Below, piece by piece: positions 33,355-45,487 of a DNA stretch of 64,000 nt. Below the pieces are notes generated by a model. That model was given only the letters and a program-made list of their open reading frames with translations, ran no database searches and was not told where the DNA came from. The DNA is from Termitomyces sp. T153 (lineage: Eukaryota; Basidiomycota; Agaricomycetes; Agaricales; Lyophyllaceae), in assembly GCA_018296165.2 (NCBI GenBank), contig JACKQL020000018.1, positions 682,001 through 746,000 on the forward strand. The letters are read 5' to 3'. Position 1 is the first letter of the stretch; every line of letters starts with the position of its first letter. A program made the translations under genes and the position numbers.

Positions 33355-33775
33355 GGATCTAGAAAAAGAAGATGCAAAGACGGAAGACGACATCGAAGCC
33401 GTACAATCCGTTGGACAAATCATTGGTGAAGTCACGAAACAACTTATATCGTCCTGCACTTCCCGCGGCAAAACTCAAGGCTGGAACACGGGTTTCTCTC
33501 GATATGACGACACTTACAATAATGTGAATACTGCCACGAGAAGTTGATACTTTGGTGTACAAAATGAGCCTGGAAGACCCTGGAGCTGCTTCGTTGGCAG
33601 GAATTAGTGGTTTGGGTGATCAAGTACGAGAACTGCGCGAGGTAAGCCATATGGTTTCGATTTCATTTGAAACCATATAACGACGTCAATCTAGATCATT
33701 GAACTGCCGTTACCGGTGCGCGGGACCGTATGCTCTGCAGGATCTGTTGAGGAACTCCCGAAGGAGGTGTCATGC
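33355..33775 (+). pseudogene. RPT4: Fragment of 26S proteasome ATPase RPT4 gene
   Basis: Reads [20 protein letters not shown] and IIGEVTKQL; then a stretch corresponding to the OB domain is missing. It resumes in another frame with [22 protein letters not shown], a stop (TGA where CGA is expected), [19 protein letters not shown] and [12 protein letters not shown] 53-nt GTAAGC...CTAG intron (about 33642-33694) follows, then IIELPL and, after further loss, text resembling the PPKGVLLYGP Walker-A approach. The real RPT4 is an essential regulatory-particle ATPase. This copy has two deletions, a stop and no ATPase core, so it must be a partial duplicate. Retention of an intron indicates DNA duplication, not retroposition. 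Confidence 0.8.
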
Positions 33776-34371
33776 TACTAGACCCTTAGGCCGCTAAGTA
33801 TACATATCGTGTTCCTTAGCCAATTAATTTATGTGCTCGGAGATCGGAACTAACATTGACAAATACTTCGGGGCTCTCGAACGGCAACTTTGAAAGCTGT
33901 TGCCCACAGTACAAAGAGATTACATTGAAGGAGCCTCAACTTGCCATTTAAATTCAATGTCTTACTAGCTGCAATCTTACCATAAATTATCAATCAATTG
34001 TAGGTAAATCAGTTACCAGTCAATAGTTATAAAATAGATTGTATATGTGCTTGGCTCGGGAGAAGGCTCCGTACGTGCTCCTGTGCCTTTGACGCCCTCA
34101 TCATCACCACAAGACGTTACTGCGCAAACAGGAAGAATTTCCTGAATGGACACTGGCACGGATCCATATCAGCATTCACTTTTTCAGAGACTGTTGGAGA
34201 GCTGTTGCCTGGTCATTGCTGGGAGAAGTGCCACTAGATTGTTAGGTCAATCAGTGTAGTGATCTAGGGAATTTCTCCAGCATGTACTAGTAGGTCACTA
34301 CTACACCAGGAGAAAATAAAGGTCCATGCTTGGCATCTTCTAAGTATCAACTAATTATTTCGATTCCATTG
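33776..34371. other. Intergenic region between RPT4 fragment and nuclease gene
   Basis: CpG-containing, no coding region supported. A short plus-strand stretch at about 34045-34240 looks as if it could be a relic of another exon, but no family was recognised. Confidence 0.45.
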
Positions 34372-35636
34372 CTACATATCAATAGCTACTTTTGGAGTCC
34401 TCAGTTTCCGAGCTCCTGCAAAGTCGTCCCCATCGTCCGCAAACAACCAGTTCAGGACTGCTGCAAGGCGAATACCAGCTTGCGCCAGCAACTTCTCTAC
34501 GACGAGATCGTCCTTAATGACGCCTGCGTACTTTGGAGTATCTAGTTGTAAAAGAGGGTGAGGGGGTCCGCGAAGCATGCAATCTTCTTCTGTTGAGTCG
34601 TCACAATCGTAATCACGATCTTCATCAAGCCCGACTCCAGCAAAAGCTGCACTATCAGAGGATATGCCCGAAAGGCCACCATTGTAGGGAGGCTCATCGA
34701 GCTCTGGTGGCCAAACTAGTTCACAATTGAGCGCGTGGATGGGTTGAGCCCAGTGATAGGGGCACAGTGTATTGTCGTCTGTGTCAGAGGGATCAAACGT
34801 GAACGCAGATAAGACTTTTTGCCAGATAGATGGGGAGGCAACGAGGGTCGGGCAGGCCAACCAGCCGGAAAGGTCGGACGACCATTGAGAAAGGATGCCC
34901 TCCCACATGATGCGCCGTACGTAAGGGTCGTAGATGGTACCGCGTAGTGCGAATTCGATTTGGTGTGAGGGAAGAGGGGCAGAGTAGTTCCTTGGCGTCT
35001 CGCGGATGGCTTTAGCAACGAGGAAATTGTCCCAGACAGCGTGTAAATCTGGGATTCGCGAAGGACAGTTTAGGTAAATAAGAACGTGAAAGGTAATCGT
35101 AACTTACTCGTTGTTCGGCCTCCAAATTTGACCTTGTCAGAGTTTCCCCCTCGGTCTCGCCCAGTAAGGTGCAGAGGCATATGCATATCGCCTACGAAAT
35201 GGACAAGGAACTTGAGTGCCTCGTTCGCAGTAGTAATTGAACTCTCGCCGTGGACGTATTGCTCGAGAAGACCGGTCGTATTCCTTACCGCGCCAAGAAC
35301 GTTTAGCATCGAGTGCCCATCCCACCCTCGCGAGCCCGGGAACTTGCAATGATCAGGCGGGTGGTCGCCCACCCCACCGATGTAGTGAAGCGGTCCAGAC
35401 CAAGGCATCCTGTACCTTATGCGGTCAGCCCATGCGGCGATAGGCGCGAGATGGCACTGAGGCTTGTCTGGGTTTGTCGAAGTAAAGTTGAGGATATCGC
35501 AGACAGTAGGAAGGACAGTCGGATGTAGATGAATTTGGGCAATAGTGGCAACGATCTCGTGGCCGGCAGCCCCCCAGGCACGGGAGATAGGGAGACGGGC
35601 ACTGGCAAGTAGTAGGAAGAAGGGAGAGAGATGCAT
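34372..35636 (-). CDS. S1/P1-type secreted nuclease
   Basis: Zinc-dependent nuclease of the S1/P1 family, which cleaves single-stranded DNA and RNA and removes 3'-phosphates. Two exons, 35636-35108 and 35048-34372, with a 59-nt GTAAGT...CCAG intron, give 401 residues. A signal peptide (MHLSPFFLLLASARLPISRA) precedes Trp21, which becomes the new N-terminus and a zinc ligand in this family. Other ligands visible: His26, Asp71 (AAWADRIR), His84 (PLHYIGG), His146, Asp150 and His156 (HFVGDMHMPLHLT), then His and Asp in NLHAVWD just after the intron. Length is somewhat above the usual 290-360 residues because of an acidic insertion (ISSDSAAFAGVGLDEDRDYD). No defects; normal CpG. Likely an extracellular phosphate or nucleotide scavenging enzyme. 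Confidence 0.93.
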
Positions 35637-37944
35637 TGTTCAGTATAAAGGCGTTATGCCGCGCTTATAACTTACAAGGCCTTCCAGCAGGCAACGAGGA
35701 CTCTACATAAAAGAAGGGTCACATGGTTGTTGGATGTTCGGAATACAACTGTCATTACATTCGGACCGGAAACCGCTGTTGGCCTGAAAATGAAATGTGA
35801 CAGGTCTGGTGGACACTGCCAAACTTTAGGACTCCGCGTCACGGTTCGTGAAGAGTCCAGGCAGGGTTGGATGCCGACCTTGAGTTTAGATATTTGTCAC
35901 GCCAATTCGTCTTTCTGTCGTTCGAAGCTTGCCTCTCCCTCTTATATGCAGTATCTATGCTCGAATCAAGCTAGATCAGTGAATATTATTTACAGGATAA
36001 CTTGGGAAAAATTGGACTTATATTCCTCCAACAATACAGTAGATGAAATAGCAAAATTGGACCAAAGTTCCCTTACTCTTCCCCCACACTGACATCTACA
36101 AACAAGACCATCATGTGACAATAATTCAATATGTACATATTTTTATGACAAGATATATCAATTTCTGGAACCAGCAGACCTTAACCAAGGTGGATTGTAC
36201 TTTGCCAACTATTGTGCTACTGCAACAGCAGACAATTTTGAGGGTTTCCTCAGGCATGCTGATATCAGTATATGTGACATGCTTGGCTTCATGTTCAAGT
36301 TGGACCATAATTCTTATAATTGACCCTTTTATCTCATGGCATGCTATGATGAGGCAACTATGGCAGTTAAATCATTCCATCCCTACATTATTGTGAGGTC
36401 TGACCTCAGGGTCTGTTTTTTATTTGATTTTTTTTCTTGCAATCCTTGTTTTCACCACAATAGCATGGTCTATGTCTGCTTGTTAGCTTTCTCTGATCCT
36501 TGACTCTGAAACAGTGGTCAATGTCATACTTTTTTCAATATGTCACTCAAGTAAATCTATATACAGTCACCTTCCATGTCTCTTGTCCAACCATTTGGAC
36601 ATGTTCTTTAAATTGATACTAGTGCATCAAATGCAGTTTTGTATGTTCTCTAATCACCCAGAATTCAGCACATATTGTTTTGTCAAAGTCTTTTGCAATA
36701 TTAAATGTCTGACAGCATGTATATACATCATACAAGATTAGTAGCTTACATCAGATTTATTATCTTCTTCTTTGTTATCATCTGAACTGTTGAGTTTGAG
36801 CAGTTTTTTCATGTTGTTGCCATGTTGATGAGAATAAGTCACATTTGTATCAAGTCATATTATAGGGTTGCTGGCTTTCTTTATCTTTGTTTTTTTGTCT
36901 GGTGCATGCTGTTGTTGCACATGTTTGGTAGCACTGTTGTCAGCAGTGATAACAATTTTTCCACTGATGATTATCTGGAAGTTCTTGATGGCACAAGAAC
37001 TTGGTGCAAATTCTGGGGAACATGTATGTAAGGAGCAATGATCACCTGAGATGATATGTTTGCATCAGAATTCAACAATTCAATGCTTATAATTCCCAAT
37101 GTTTCATTCACATGCTGGGAATACATATAATTGTGAGATATCTTCTAATCTTTGAAAATGTCAGTGTAGAGGAAAGTTGGGTGAGCTATTTTTTTATTAA
37201 TTTTTTGACTTTGTGTACATGGAATCTGAGTTGGGTGATCTATGTATTAGTATGATTTGAATCAAATAAGTTTAGACTATTGTAAAAATCAAGTCAATCA
37301 TAAGGAACTTTGACTGTTGTGTGTGGGAAAACATGAATATAATCAGATGTATGATTTTATTTGATGGTTTGTCAAGTGCAAAAAGGTTTGAGCTGTTTGA
37401 AAGATCCCTGCTCTGTTGCATAAACTTAGGGGATGTCTATGTGGCCATTTATGGAGGTATGGTATTCTTGAAGTGGCTGTATAGATTGTCATCAAAACAT
37501 ATAATATGAACTGGTGTTCCTGGAAGAATGGCTTGAAGATATAGAAAATCATTAGATAGGTAACAAGCAAATCTTTCAAAGGCAAGACTGGTGTTGAATA
37601 CAATAGCATCAATGATTGACAATCTATGACCAGGTTGGTGAGCATTTACAGATGCACACCATGCATCCAGTTTCTCAGACCCTTTTTGAAGCTTGAATGT
37701 ACAGTCAGTCCATTTAGAAAGATGGGGCAGTACTAGAATTGAATAAGTTTACTCAAGTACATATACAAATACATCACTGATTGGAAGACCCATTTCTAAG
37801 TTTGCTTTCTCCACATTTGCTCAGAGCTAACAATATGCATTCTCACCAGACAAGAAAAGTTATGTATCATGATGACTTGGTGGATGGAAACAAGGGCAGC
37901 AAAAATGTTCATATGCTTAGGATTGGTAGAAGACTCAGGCTGTA
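35637..37944. other. Nuclease promoter side, then unassigned CpG-poor DNA
   Basis: A TATA-like TATAAG lies about 35 bp upstream of the nuclease start on the minus strand. From about 36.0 kb the DNA becomes CpG-poor. A minus-strand reading near 37700-37500 (LDAWCASVNAHQPGHRLSII, then FERFACYLSNDFLYLQAILP) looks protein-like, but the family is not recognised. Nothing else could be supported between 36.1 and 37.9 kb. Confidence 0.4.
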
Positions 37945-38260
37945 CAGTGACTCAAGAAACTGTTTCAAATGTTTCATACTTTTTGAAAGATGACACAGTT
38001 TTTTGAGCATTTCTAATTTGTAGGTTTATCCTAATCAAGAGTAAGTTGCAAGTGAGAATATAAACAAAGTCATGTGACCATGCTTGACTATATTTGGGAG
38101 TGATTCAAGTTGGTTGAACTACATATTGACTTGCAACTACCATTATAAAAGCTACTTCTCCTGCACAATTCTCTACTGTTGCTTCTCTCCTTGCTCAAGA
38201 ATATTTTTTTTGTCAGATTGAGGCAAAAACTGGTCTAGGAAAGCCTGCTCCTGATAAAAT
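37945..38260 (+). mobile_element. Third Tc1/mariner 5' fragment, internally deleted
   Basis: Starts CAGTGACTCAAGAAACTG after a TA, matching the terminal repeat at 5982 with a few changes. The segment of about 170 bp that lies between AAAGATGACA and the inner repeat copy in the 5982 arm is absent. It continues through the transposase start (ATTCTCTACTGTTGCTTCTC) and QIEAKTGLGKPAPDKISS, then runs straight into the AGT/TTG microsatellite. Confidence 0.75.
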
Positions 38261-38388
<128 letters not shown>

Positions 38389-38394
38389 TAAAAT

Positions 38395-41300
38395 CATTGT
38401 ATACCCTTCTGAACTTATGAGTTGCCAAAGAACTCAGTTCATGCCACATGACCACCTTTCTGTCAGCATAGGCTCGGAGACCTTTTTTCCTGGCTGACAT
38501 GCCCTTCTGGGACCAAATTTCTGCCTACTTAAGAGATTAACAGACAGCCCATTTCATTTCACTAGCAACAAGCCGACATTCTTCTGTCCATCTGTTTTGT
38601 TGTGCTCTTGTGCAGAGGTAGTGCACCCAATTGACTGGTGAAATTGGTAATGAATTTGATACCAGCAAATTGAAGAGGAAAGTGGGCCATAACATTGAGA
38701 ATAAATGAATGGATATATTGAATTAACAGAATTGGTAGGCAGATTGAGAATGAATCAATGGATATGTGAGTGGAAAGCAACTAAGCAACTTACATTCACA
38801 GAGAGTTTCAAGATCATTTTCCATGTCTGGATTAGCTTGCCATATCCAAGAAACCTTTATTCTTGATGATCCAGGAATATTTGAATCACATATAGCCATG
38901 CTTGCAGCAAGATCCACTTTCTGCAGAATGTGACTTTATTTGTCACATATGGAATCTATGCCTAATCACATGAGAGCACTGCACCATGCTTGGCTTGGGA
39001 AGCAGCCAGGGCATTTAGCTGAACCCTTAACAACTCTCTATCTGCTTCAACCCTTTGTTGCTCATCCTCCTGTGCCTGCCAAGTCATCCAATGGACTTGG
39101 TCTTGTAATGCAATCCTGATATAACACTTAGTCTTTAACTGTGGTGAAACTATCTGGGTTTGACTGACTGCTGTTCTTCAATGTCAAGTATAAGTTGGAT
39201 CCAGAGAATATCAGTATCCAGCATCTGGCCCCTGGCTCTCAATCTAGTGTCTGGCAGATTACTGCCATGTCTTGCTTTAGAGGCCTATAGTCCAAGCCTT
39301 AAGGATGTTCATTGCCTTTTTATCTTGGTCCTCAGAGTTTCAGCAGTGGTGATTTCAGCCTCCCAGCTTGATCAGTTCTGCTGAGATTCTCATGGACTGT
39401 TCAGCAAAATAATGAACAGCAGCCTCACTTATCTCAATAGCTGTCAAGTATTTTTGGCATAGGAAAGGAACCATATCAAGTAACTTCTTCCAGTTGGAGT
39501 CACACATGATTGTCAAGGATTTCTGCCTGATGTGTGAGAGTAGCTTTCAATTATCTCCCTAGCATGTGGCCAACTCCTGGAATAAATAATGGGGCAAAGC
39601 AGAAAAAGCAATTTTCTTTGTGGCCATGGACATGAAGGAGACCAATTGTATAGTCAACCAGCAAATTATCTGGTAAAACTTCCCCTGCTTCTGCTAATTG
39701 TTCTAAAAACTTGACACACTACTAGCATGGTATGTCATAGACCAGCAAGAGATGCTTAATAGATTCCATGTTGGTTGTCTTTAATGCACATGTGATGAAA
39801 AAGTCTGTATTATGCTGTTGGGAGCAAAGCAGCCATGGTGGGTACATGCTGTTGGAACAATACTAGTAATGTCACATGATTTATTCATTAGAAGTGCCTT
39901 TTTGATGGCCTTGAACATGTTTTCACAAGGAGCTCCCTGGGCAATAGGCCTACTAAATGGCCAGAGTGGAGGTTAACAGTGGATGAGGGAAATTTGAATT
40001 AGGTTAATAGCAGATAGTGTGGATGGTGTATGGCTGGAGTAGAGGTTAATAGCAGATGGCAATTTGCATCAAGTTGATAGCAGACAGTGGACAGTGTATA
40101 GCCAGAGTAGAGGTTGATAGCAGATGGTAGACAATGTATTGCCAGATTGGAGGTTAATAGCAGACTGCAGACAGTAGATGGGGGCAATTTGGATTGAACA
40201 TTAATAGTCAATCAATAATGGCACATGTTAGCAATAGGAAAAACTCACTGTCAGCCTATTCTCTGCAAACTCAAGATATTCATCAAGTTCATCCCTCCTG
40301 GGCATAATTCCACCTCCTTCAGAATGCCATACATCCCAAGCAGGATTATGATGATGGACATGATCTGCCTTGAAGTTTCCATCCATCATCAATGAGCAAT
40401 TAAACTTCCACTGAATTGAATCTTCTTTCCAGTTTAATGGAATATTCACTCCTGGTTGAGGGCAAGTGGGACAGAGTATTGCAAGCTCACCATGCTCTGG
40501 TGCTATCAGTTCTTTTATCTCTCATGTCCAAAACCTGCCCATTTCAATTTTTTTAACCAGCACCATGAATACAAAAGTCATCGTAATTCATGATAGAGGT
40601 TATCTACTTCACCTGAAGAAGCAATTGATGAAGTGATCCTTGCAAGTTTCTGCCAATACTGATAAGCAGAGGCTTTGCACTCAAAATTAGTCAGACAAAA
40701 ATCATCCAGAACAGCTGTTGTAAAATATGTTTCATCCTGTTGAATGTGCTGAGAATCAGCTGGGAGTGAATGACATCCTTGAACCAGACATCTTGGCCAG
40801 AACACTTGCATGCAACAACACTGAGGTAGTGCACACTAGTTGTGTGTACAATGCATGCAATTGGGCTTCTAAAGCAATTGATTCTCTCAATATGGCACCC
40901 ATATGCAGATGGCAGATTGAAACCAGCAGTGGCTGCAGAGGGAGAAAGTCCATCAACATGAGCAGTATGATTTTCCTCCATTTCTTGTGGTCCATAAGAA
41001 GGAACATCTTCCATTGGTACTTGTTCCAATGGCAGTTCTCCACCTTCCATGGTGTCATCATCCTCTAGTTCCTGTTGCTCCTCCTCTAGTATCTGAGTTC
41101 TAGCCAGAATTTTGGCATGTGAGGTAGGCATAGAGACATTTGACAGATTTGACTCCAGATCCATGGAGTCTGCTGACAAAAACTGTTGCTCCTGCTGCAG
41201 CAACAGATTGGACAGCAGATTCACCACCCTGTGGGATGGATCCACTGCTAAAAACTGCATTTCCAGGGATAGATTACTTGATAAAAACTGCATTTCTGCT

Positions 41301-41491
41301 GGCAGATCCAGTGCCAGAAACATGTTGCTATTGATCCCTGTTTCTATATTGATATCAATTGGTTCATCATGACCTGTATTGGTAATTTCAGCATGCCTGA
41401 TAACACTGTGACAATGTGGACATACTCTGAATGGCTTGCAGGAAGTCTTGCTCTTGAATGTCATTTTTTTGTTCATAGTCCTCAAGAACAT
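38395..41491 (-). pseudogene. KDZ-type transposase, broken
   Basis: Minus strand. The N-terminal part (41491-40691) has CPHCHS and a variable acidic/Gln-rich region; then FCLTNFECKASAYQYWQKLA (about 40695), LNWKEDSIQWKFNCSLMMDG and NFKADHVHHHNP (40440-40340), which is the KDZ catalytic-core entry. Further on, LTIMCDSNWKKLLDMVPFLC (about 39510) and late-domain text (ICDSNIPGSSRIKVSWIWQA near 38890; NRWTEECRLVASEMKWAV near 38570; KKGLRAYADRKVVMWHELSS near 38460) follow the usual KDZ order. KDZ (Kyakuja-Dileera-Zisupton) are DNA transposons with a DDE-type enzyme, abundant in Agaricomycetes. Stops and small introns or gaps at 40.2-39.6 kb and elsewhere break the frame. Confidence 0.83.
39966..40195 (-). 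repeat. Imperfect tandem repeat within the KDZ remnant
   Basis: About four units of roughly 55-60 bp sharing GAGGTTAATAGCAGATGG and GCCAGAGTAGAGG-like parts. It interrupts the KDZ reading and may be an intron expansion or later insertion. Confidence 0.6.
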
Positions 41492-42733
41492 TTACCTGGG
41501 TCATGCCACCATGGCAATTGTGCAATTGTATGGTGGGGAACATAGAGATAGCCACCTGCATCAGATAAGTTCATGGGCTGGAAGTATTTGCCATTCCATA
41601 TCTCTGGTTGGTGAAGTGGGTTGGACTGGTGTGTTTGGCATAAACACCTACAACAAAGAAGTCTTGAACCCATGCAATCACAGCATTGCCATCACACAAG
41701 ATGTTTGTCAGGACATGCATGACAATGGCTAATATCACCAACTGATTCACAACTGAGTAAACCATTGAGCAATCATGGAACATAGTTGATGAAGTCATCA
41801 AGATAGTCTGCCTGTGTCTATACAATATGAACAATAATATGTTGCACAATTTTTCCATGAAAATTTACCTTGCCATGCTTTATGGGGACAGAATATATAT
41901 CATCTACCATTGTAGCATCCCCAAAAAAATTATGGTCATCATTGGTGGCTGGGAATGGCACAGCAGAAGTGACAACTGGAATTGGACCAATGAGCACTCA
42001 TTCTTTCACCAGTATAGGTAATCCTCTAGAGTTCTGGATGACTCTTGTCTTTTCTTCAGCAGGCATAAGATCTCTTTGCCTGAGGACTGTAGGTTTGAGT
42101 TGCTTGCACTGCTGGCACTTCATCATAACATTCAAATTTATGGTGTAAATGAGGTGTTAAAGAGTGTGCCTGCCAGCAGGAGATTTCCTGGAATATATGT
42201 AACAGCATGTATGAGATGGGAAAGGGAAATTGTTATGAGCCCCATACAAGATGATTGGTTGATGTGAAGAGGTGCAAGTGATGTGTGGCAGATGATGATC
42301 AATATTGGCAATCTTTCCACAACATTAGGTATTCTCAAAGAAAATTTTATTGTGAAAGTTTTCCTCAAGTGATATGCACTAGGATAAAGTAGGAAAGCCA
42401 CCATTAGACTGTCTGCCAAGATGGACATTAGAATGGACAATAGAAGAACAGATATTCATTGGTGTTGGTGACATTAGCAACAAATCAGATTTTGTCACAG
42501 CTGGTGTAGTTCTTCAAGGTTATCTGAAATCTATGTGCCCCTTAGTAGGTGAGGAAAAAATTAGCAAGACTGGTACAAGACAATTTGATTGAATTGGTGG
42601 AACTTGTGGACTGCTGGCCAATGTCCAGTCTGCTGAACAGACATCTGATCCAGTAGGTCATCTGATTTGGTAGGCCATCTATGGACAGTCTTCAATTGCT
42701 GTAAGACAATTCAATGAAGACACAGACAGTTTT
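41492..42733. other. Unassigned region upstream of the KDZ frame
   Basis: Minus-strand open pieces (41858-41571 with DCSMVYSVVNQLVILAIVMH; 42440-42138) might be 5' exons of the KDZ unit, but no domain is recognised. CpG-poor. Confidence 0.35.
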
Positions 42734-45145
42734 TTGACACAGAGAGAGACAGACCTTCTCAGCCAGCCTTCATCCACTCTGGCAGGCAGATGCTGGCTCC
42801 AGTGCATTCTCCAAAAGTTTTTCATGTGGGTGAAAGATCATGTGATTCAGTGTTTGACAAAAATTGAATTTAACAAATGGGCCTACAAAATGTCCTTGTT
42901 CCATGAGCCTATACCCAATGTCTGCCAGGTGCCAAAACCAATATTTTCTCCAAGAAAAAGACAAATAGAACCACTCTTCACTGTGTATGAGAGGGCAATT
43001 TTTGAACCATATAAGGAAATGTACCAGCGAGAGCCAAATTGTCAGGCTAGAACCACCATCTTAAAAGATAAAATCCTCACCAATATTTTCAACTACTGGA
43101 CCAGTAAGGAAACAGCACCAGAAACTGGGGAAGAGTGGGCAGAGAAGATCAAGGTGAGTCCCCATTCACATTTGCTAAATCCAGACTTCTAATGCCTTCT
43201 GGTAGAAAGTTGGAAACTACATAAAAAACTCCTGGAGACCATATAACCAACATAAAGATCCAAGGGCACTCATGCAAATTTCTGTTAGGGACATGGTGCA
43301 GCAAACAATGTCAAAGGTAATCAATCAGGAGATAAAAAACTTGCTGGGTGTTGAGGATCTTGACAGCTCATGACTAGAGGCATTTTCACAGTACAATGTG
43401 GCTGTGAAAAATGTTATGAATCAGCTAAGTCCAGAGGAGAAAAACTGCTTATGGAGGACAGCTGCTCAGTGGAGCAAGAAAGGAAATCTGCCAGATATCC
43501 AGCACAAGTGAGTAGTCTTTTTTTTTTTGTTCCAAAGTCATCATATTGCTCCTCAACCCACTGGCTGTCTGCTATCCAGAGCCCACTGTCCAATCCTCAC
43601 TTCTGTCCAATGTAGAGCTGTTGGTCTCCCATCTGCTCTAGCATCCAGTATCCATTATCTGTTCCATGATCTGTTCTGATGTTTTTTTAGAAAGGCAGAC
43701 AAATATGGTTTGAAACAGGTTGATGATGCAAACATCCTTTGTTTTAAGGAGATGGGCATGTTGAGCTGGACTGTTGTAGGATGGATCACCAAAGAAGGCA
43801 TGACTCTTAGGATGTAGGTGCATGTTATGCCAGATTTGATTTTTTTTAACCACATTGTACTTGTAGATATGACAATATGTCTCACTTGACATGGACCAAC
43901 TTTCATTTGAAAATATGTTTCCTGACCTTGTAGTTGACTTCAAATAGAAGATGGTGGACTACATGTCTGCTCTCCTGGGCATATATAGAGCAACAAATAA
44001 CACCTTGCAACAGGACACAACTCCTTCTGTTTTGATCTGTCCCAATCTCACTCTTGAGCAAGACAGTGATGGTTTCCCAATACTACTCCACAAGCAACAT
44101 AATCCAAACCCAGCCAGAATTGGAAATGCTCATCCAAGACTACTTGAACAGTCATTATAGTAAATTAGTTGTTCTAGTTCTTTGAATTTTTCTCACTGAA
44201 AAATTCTCAGAAATTGCCTCAGGCTTTTATTACAAATCAGCTCCATATAATGCTGTGCAGTTGAATTGTACCAAATTCATCAATTCAAGATATCTTCCTG
44301 AATCACTGAAATTCAAGGATCTCCACAATCTTGGTCAGTCAGAGCTGTTGTGCCTTCTGAAGTTCTGGAGAGATTGTCAGGAAGAACATGGATCCAGTGA
44401 TACCTTCCAGTGGAAGGTTTATGTCAACACAAATAAGGACAGGGTTCCTGCTGAGTATGGCACTTGTGCTGACCATGAAAAGAGGGCTGCTGCTGCTGCA
44501 TCATATAAGGCAGCTCAAAAGAAAGGAGAACATCAGAGGAAACAAAAGCATGTTGGGTCATCCAGTGGTGATATGGTGGGAAATTCTCTGGCTGGAAAAT
44601 CCAGCATGGTAGCCCCCCCAGATCTGGCTAGCAAACCTGCTGGCACTCTTGGCATTGCAGACCAATCCAATCTGTCCAGCAAACCTGGCATTGTAAGCCA
44701 ACCAGATCCATCAGGCAATCTGGCCAGCAATGCCAGCACTGTAGAGCCAGATCTGTCTGGCAAACCCAGCACCACACCCCTGTCCAATCTCCAAATAAGT
44801 CTTGAGATCACTGACAATCTCACTATACAGCAGTTATGGCAAAGAGGATGGAATAACCTAATAACTCCAATCAATGGCCCAGCAGATGGGTCTCCTTGTT
44901 ATGCAGTTCCTAGATCTGTTCTCAAAATTCTTGACCAGGAAGAGGACACACATGAAACAGAAACAGAGGAAACACCATCTCATCAACTGGCACATCAGAA
45001 GCACAAGGCATCACCTGACCTGCTACCAATCATCTCAAAGAGACAAAGGAGATCTCAAGCAGAGAGATTGAAAGAGAATGCAGCTCATTACATCCAGGGA
45101 TCTACAACTTCAACAAGAAGTAGTACTCATAACAAATCTGCTTGA
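42734..45145 (+). pseudogene. Unidentified multi-exon gene with basic C-terminus
   Basis: First block 42734-43153 reads WAYKMSLFHEPIPNVCQVPK, EPLFTVYERAIFEPYKEMYQ and ETGEEWAEKIK, then a GTGAGT...TAG intron and VGNYIKNSWRPYNQHKDPRA and EKNCLWRTAAQWSKKGNLPD. The last block, 44255-45145, is open for 296 codons: RYLPESLKFKDLHNLGQSEL, then an Ala-rich basic helix (HEKRAAAAASYKAAQKKGEH), a degenerate Ser/Gly/Lys/Pro repeat (GKPSTTP, SSKPGIV), and a basic end, KRQRRSQAERLKENAAHYIQ, that looks like a nuclear localisation signal. The middle (43.5-43.95 kb) is badly broken. I recall similar unnamed proteins in Agaricomycetes but no function. Confidence 0.45.
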
Positions 45146-45412
45146 ACAGCCCAGCATTGTTGACAGATTGAATATTCCAGCAGATTTCATTTTTCATTGC
45201 TCCCAACAGATATATCTGGCACTACTTCTGGTAGGAGTATCTAATGGTGCAAAATGCTCAGTAGCTCCAATAGCAACAAATCTGCTTGAACAGCCCAGCA
45301 TCACTGATGGACTGCATATTCTGGCAGATTTCATTTTCCATTGCTCCCAACTGAAATATCCAGCACTACTTCTAGTAGGACTTTCTAATGGTGCAGCCTG
45401 TCTGCTTGTAGC
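45134..45412 (+). repeat. Tandem duplication of about 148 bp
   Basis: 45134-45275 and 45283-45412 share ACAAATCTGCTTGAACAGCC and following text (GCAGATTTCATTTT, CCAGCACTACTTCT, TCTAATGGTGCA) with about 10-15 per cent differences by eye. The tail GAAATGCTCAGTAGCTCCAA recurs at about 45428. It lies between the unidentified gene and the tRNA-like array. Confidence 0.8.
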
Positions 45413-45487
45413 ATATTGTTATTCCAGAAATGCTCAGTAGCTCCAATAAGGTTCAAAAAAAAGACTTTGCCAATGTCAAACAAAAAT

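Noticed and set aside
45117..45440. Possible CRISPR-like or direct-repeat array
   Set aside because: Only two long units of about 148 bp with a third partial tail. There is no repeat-spacer structure, and the genome is eukaryotic.
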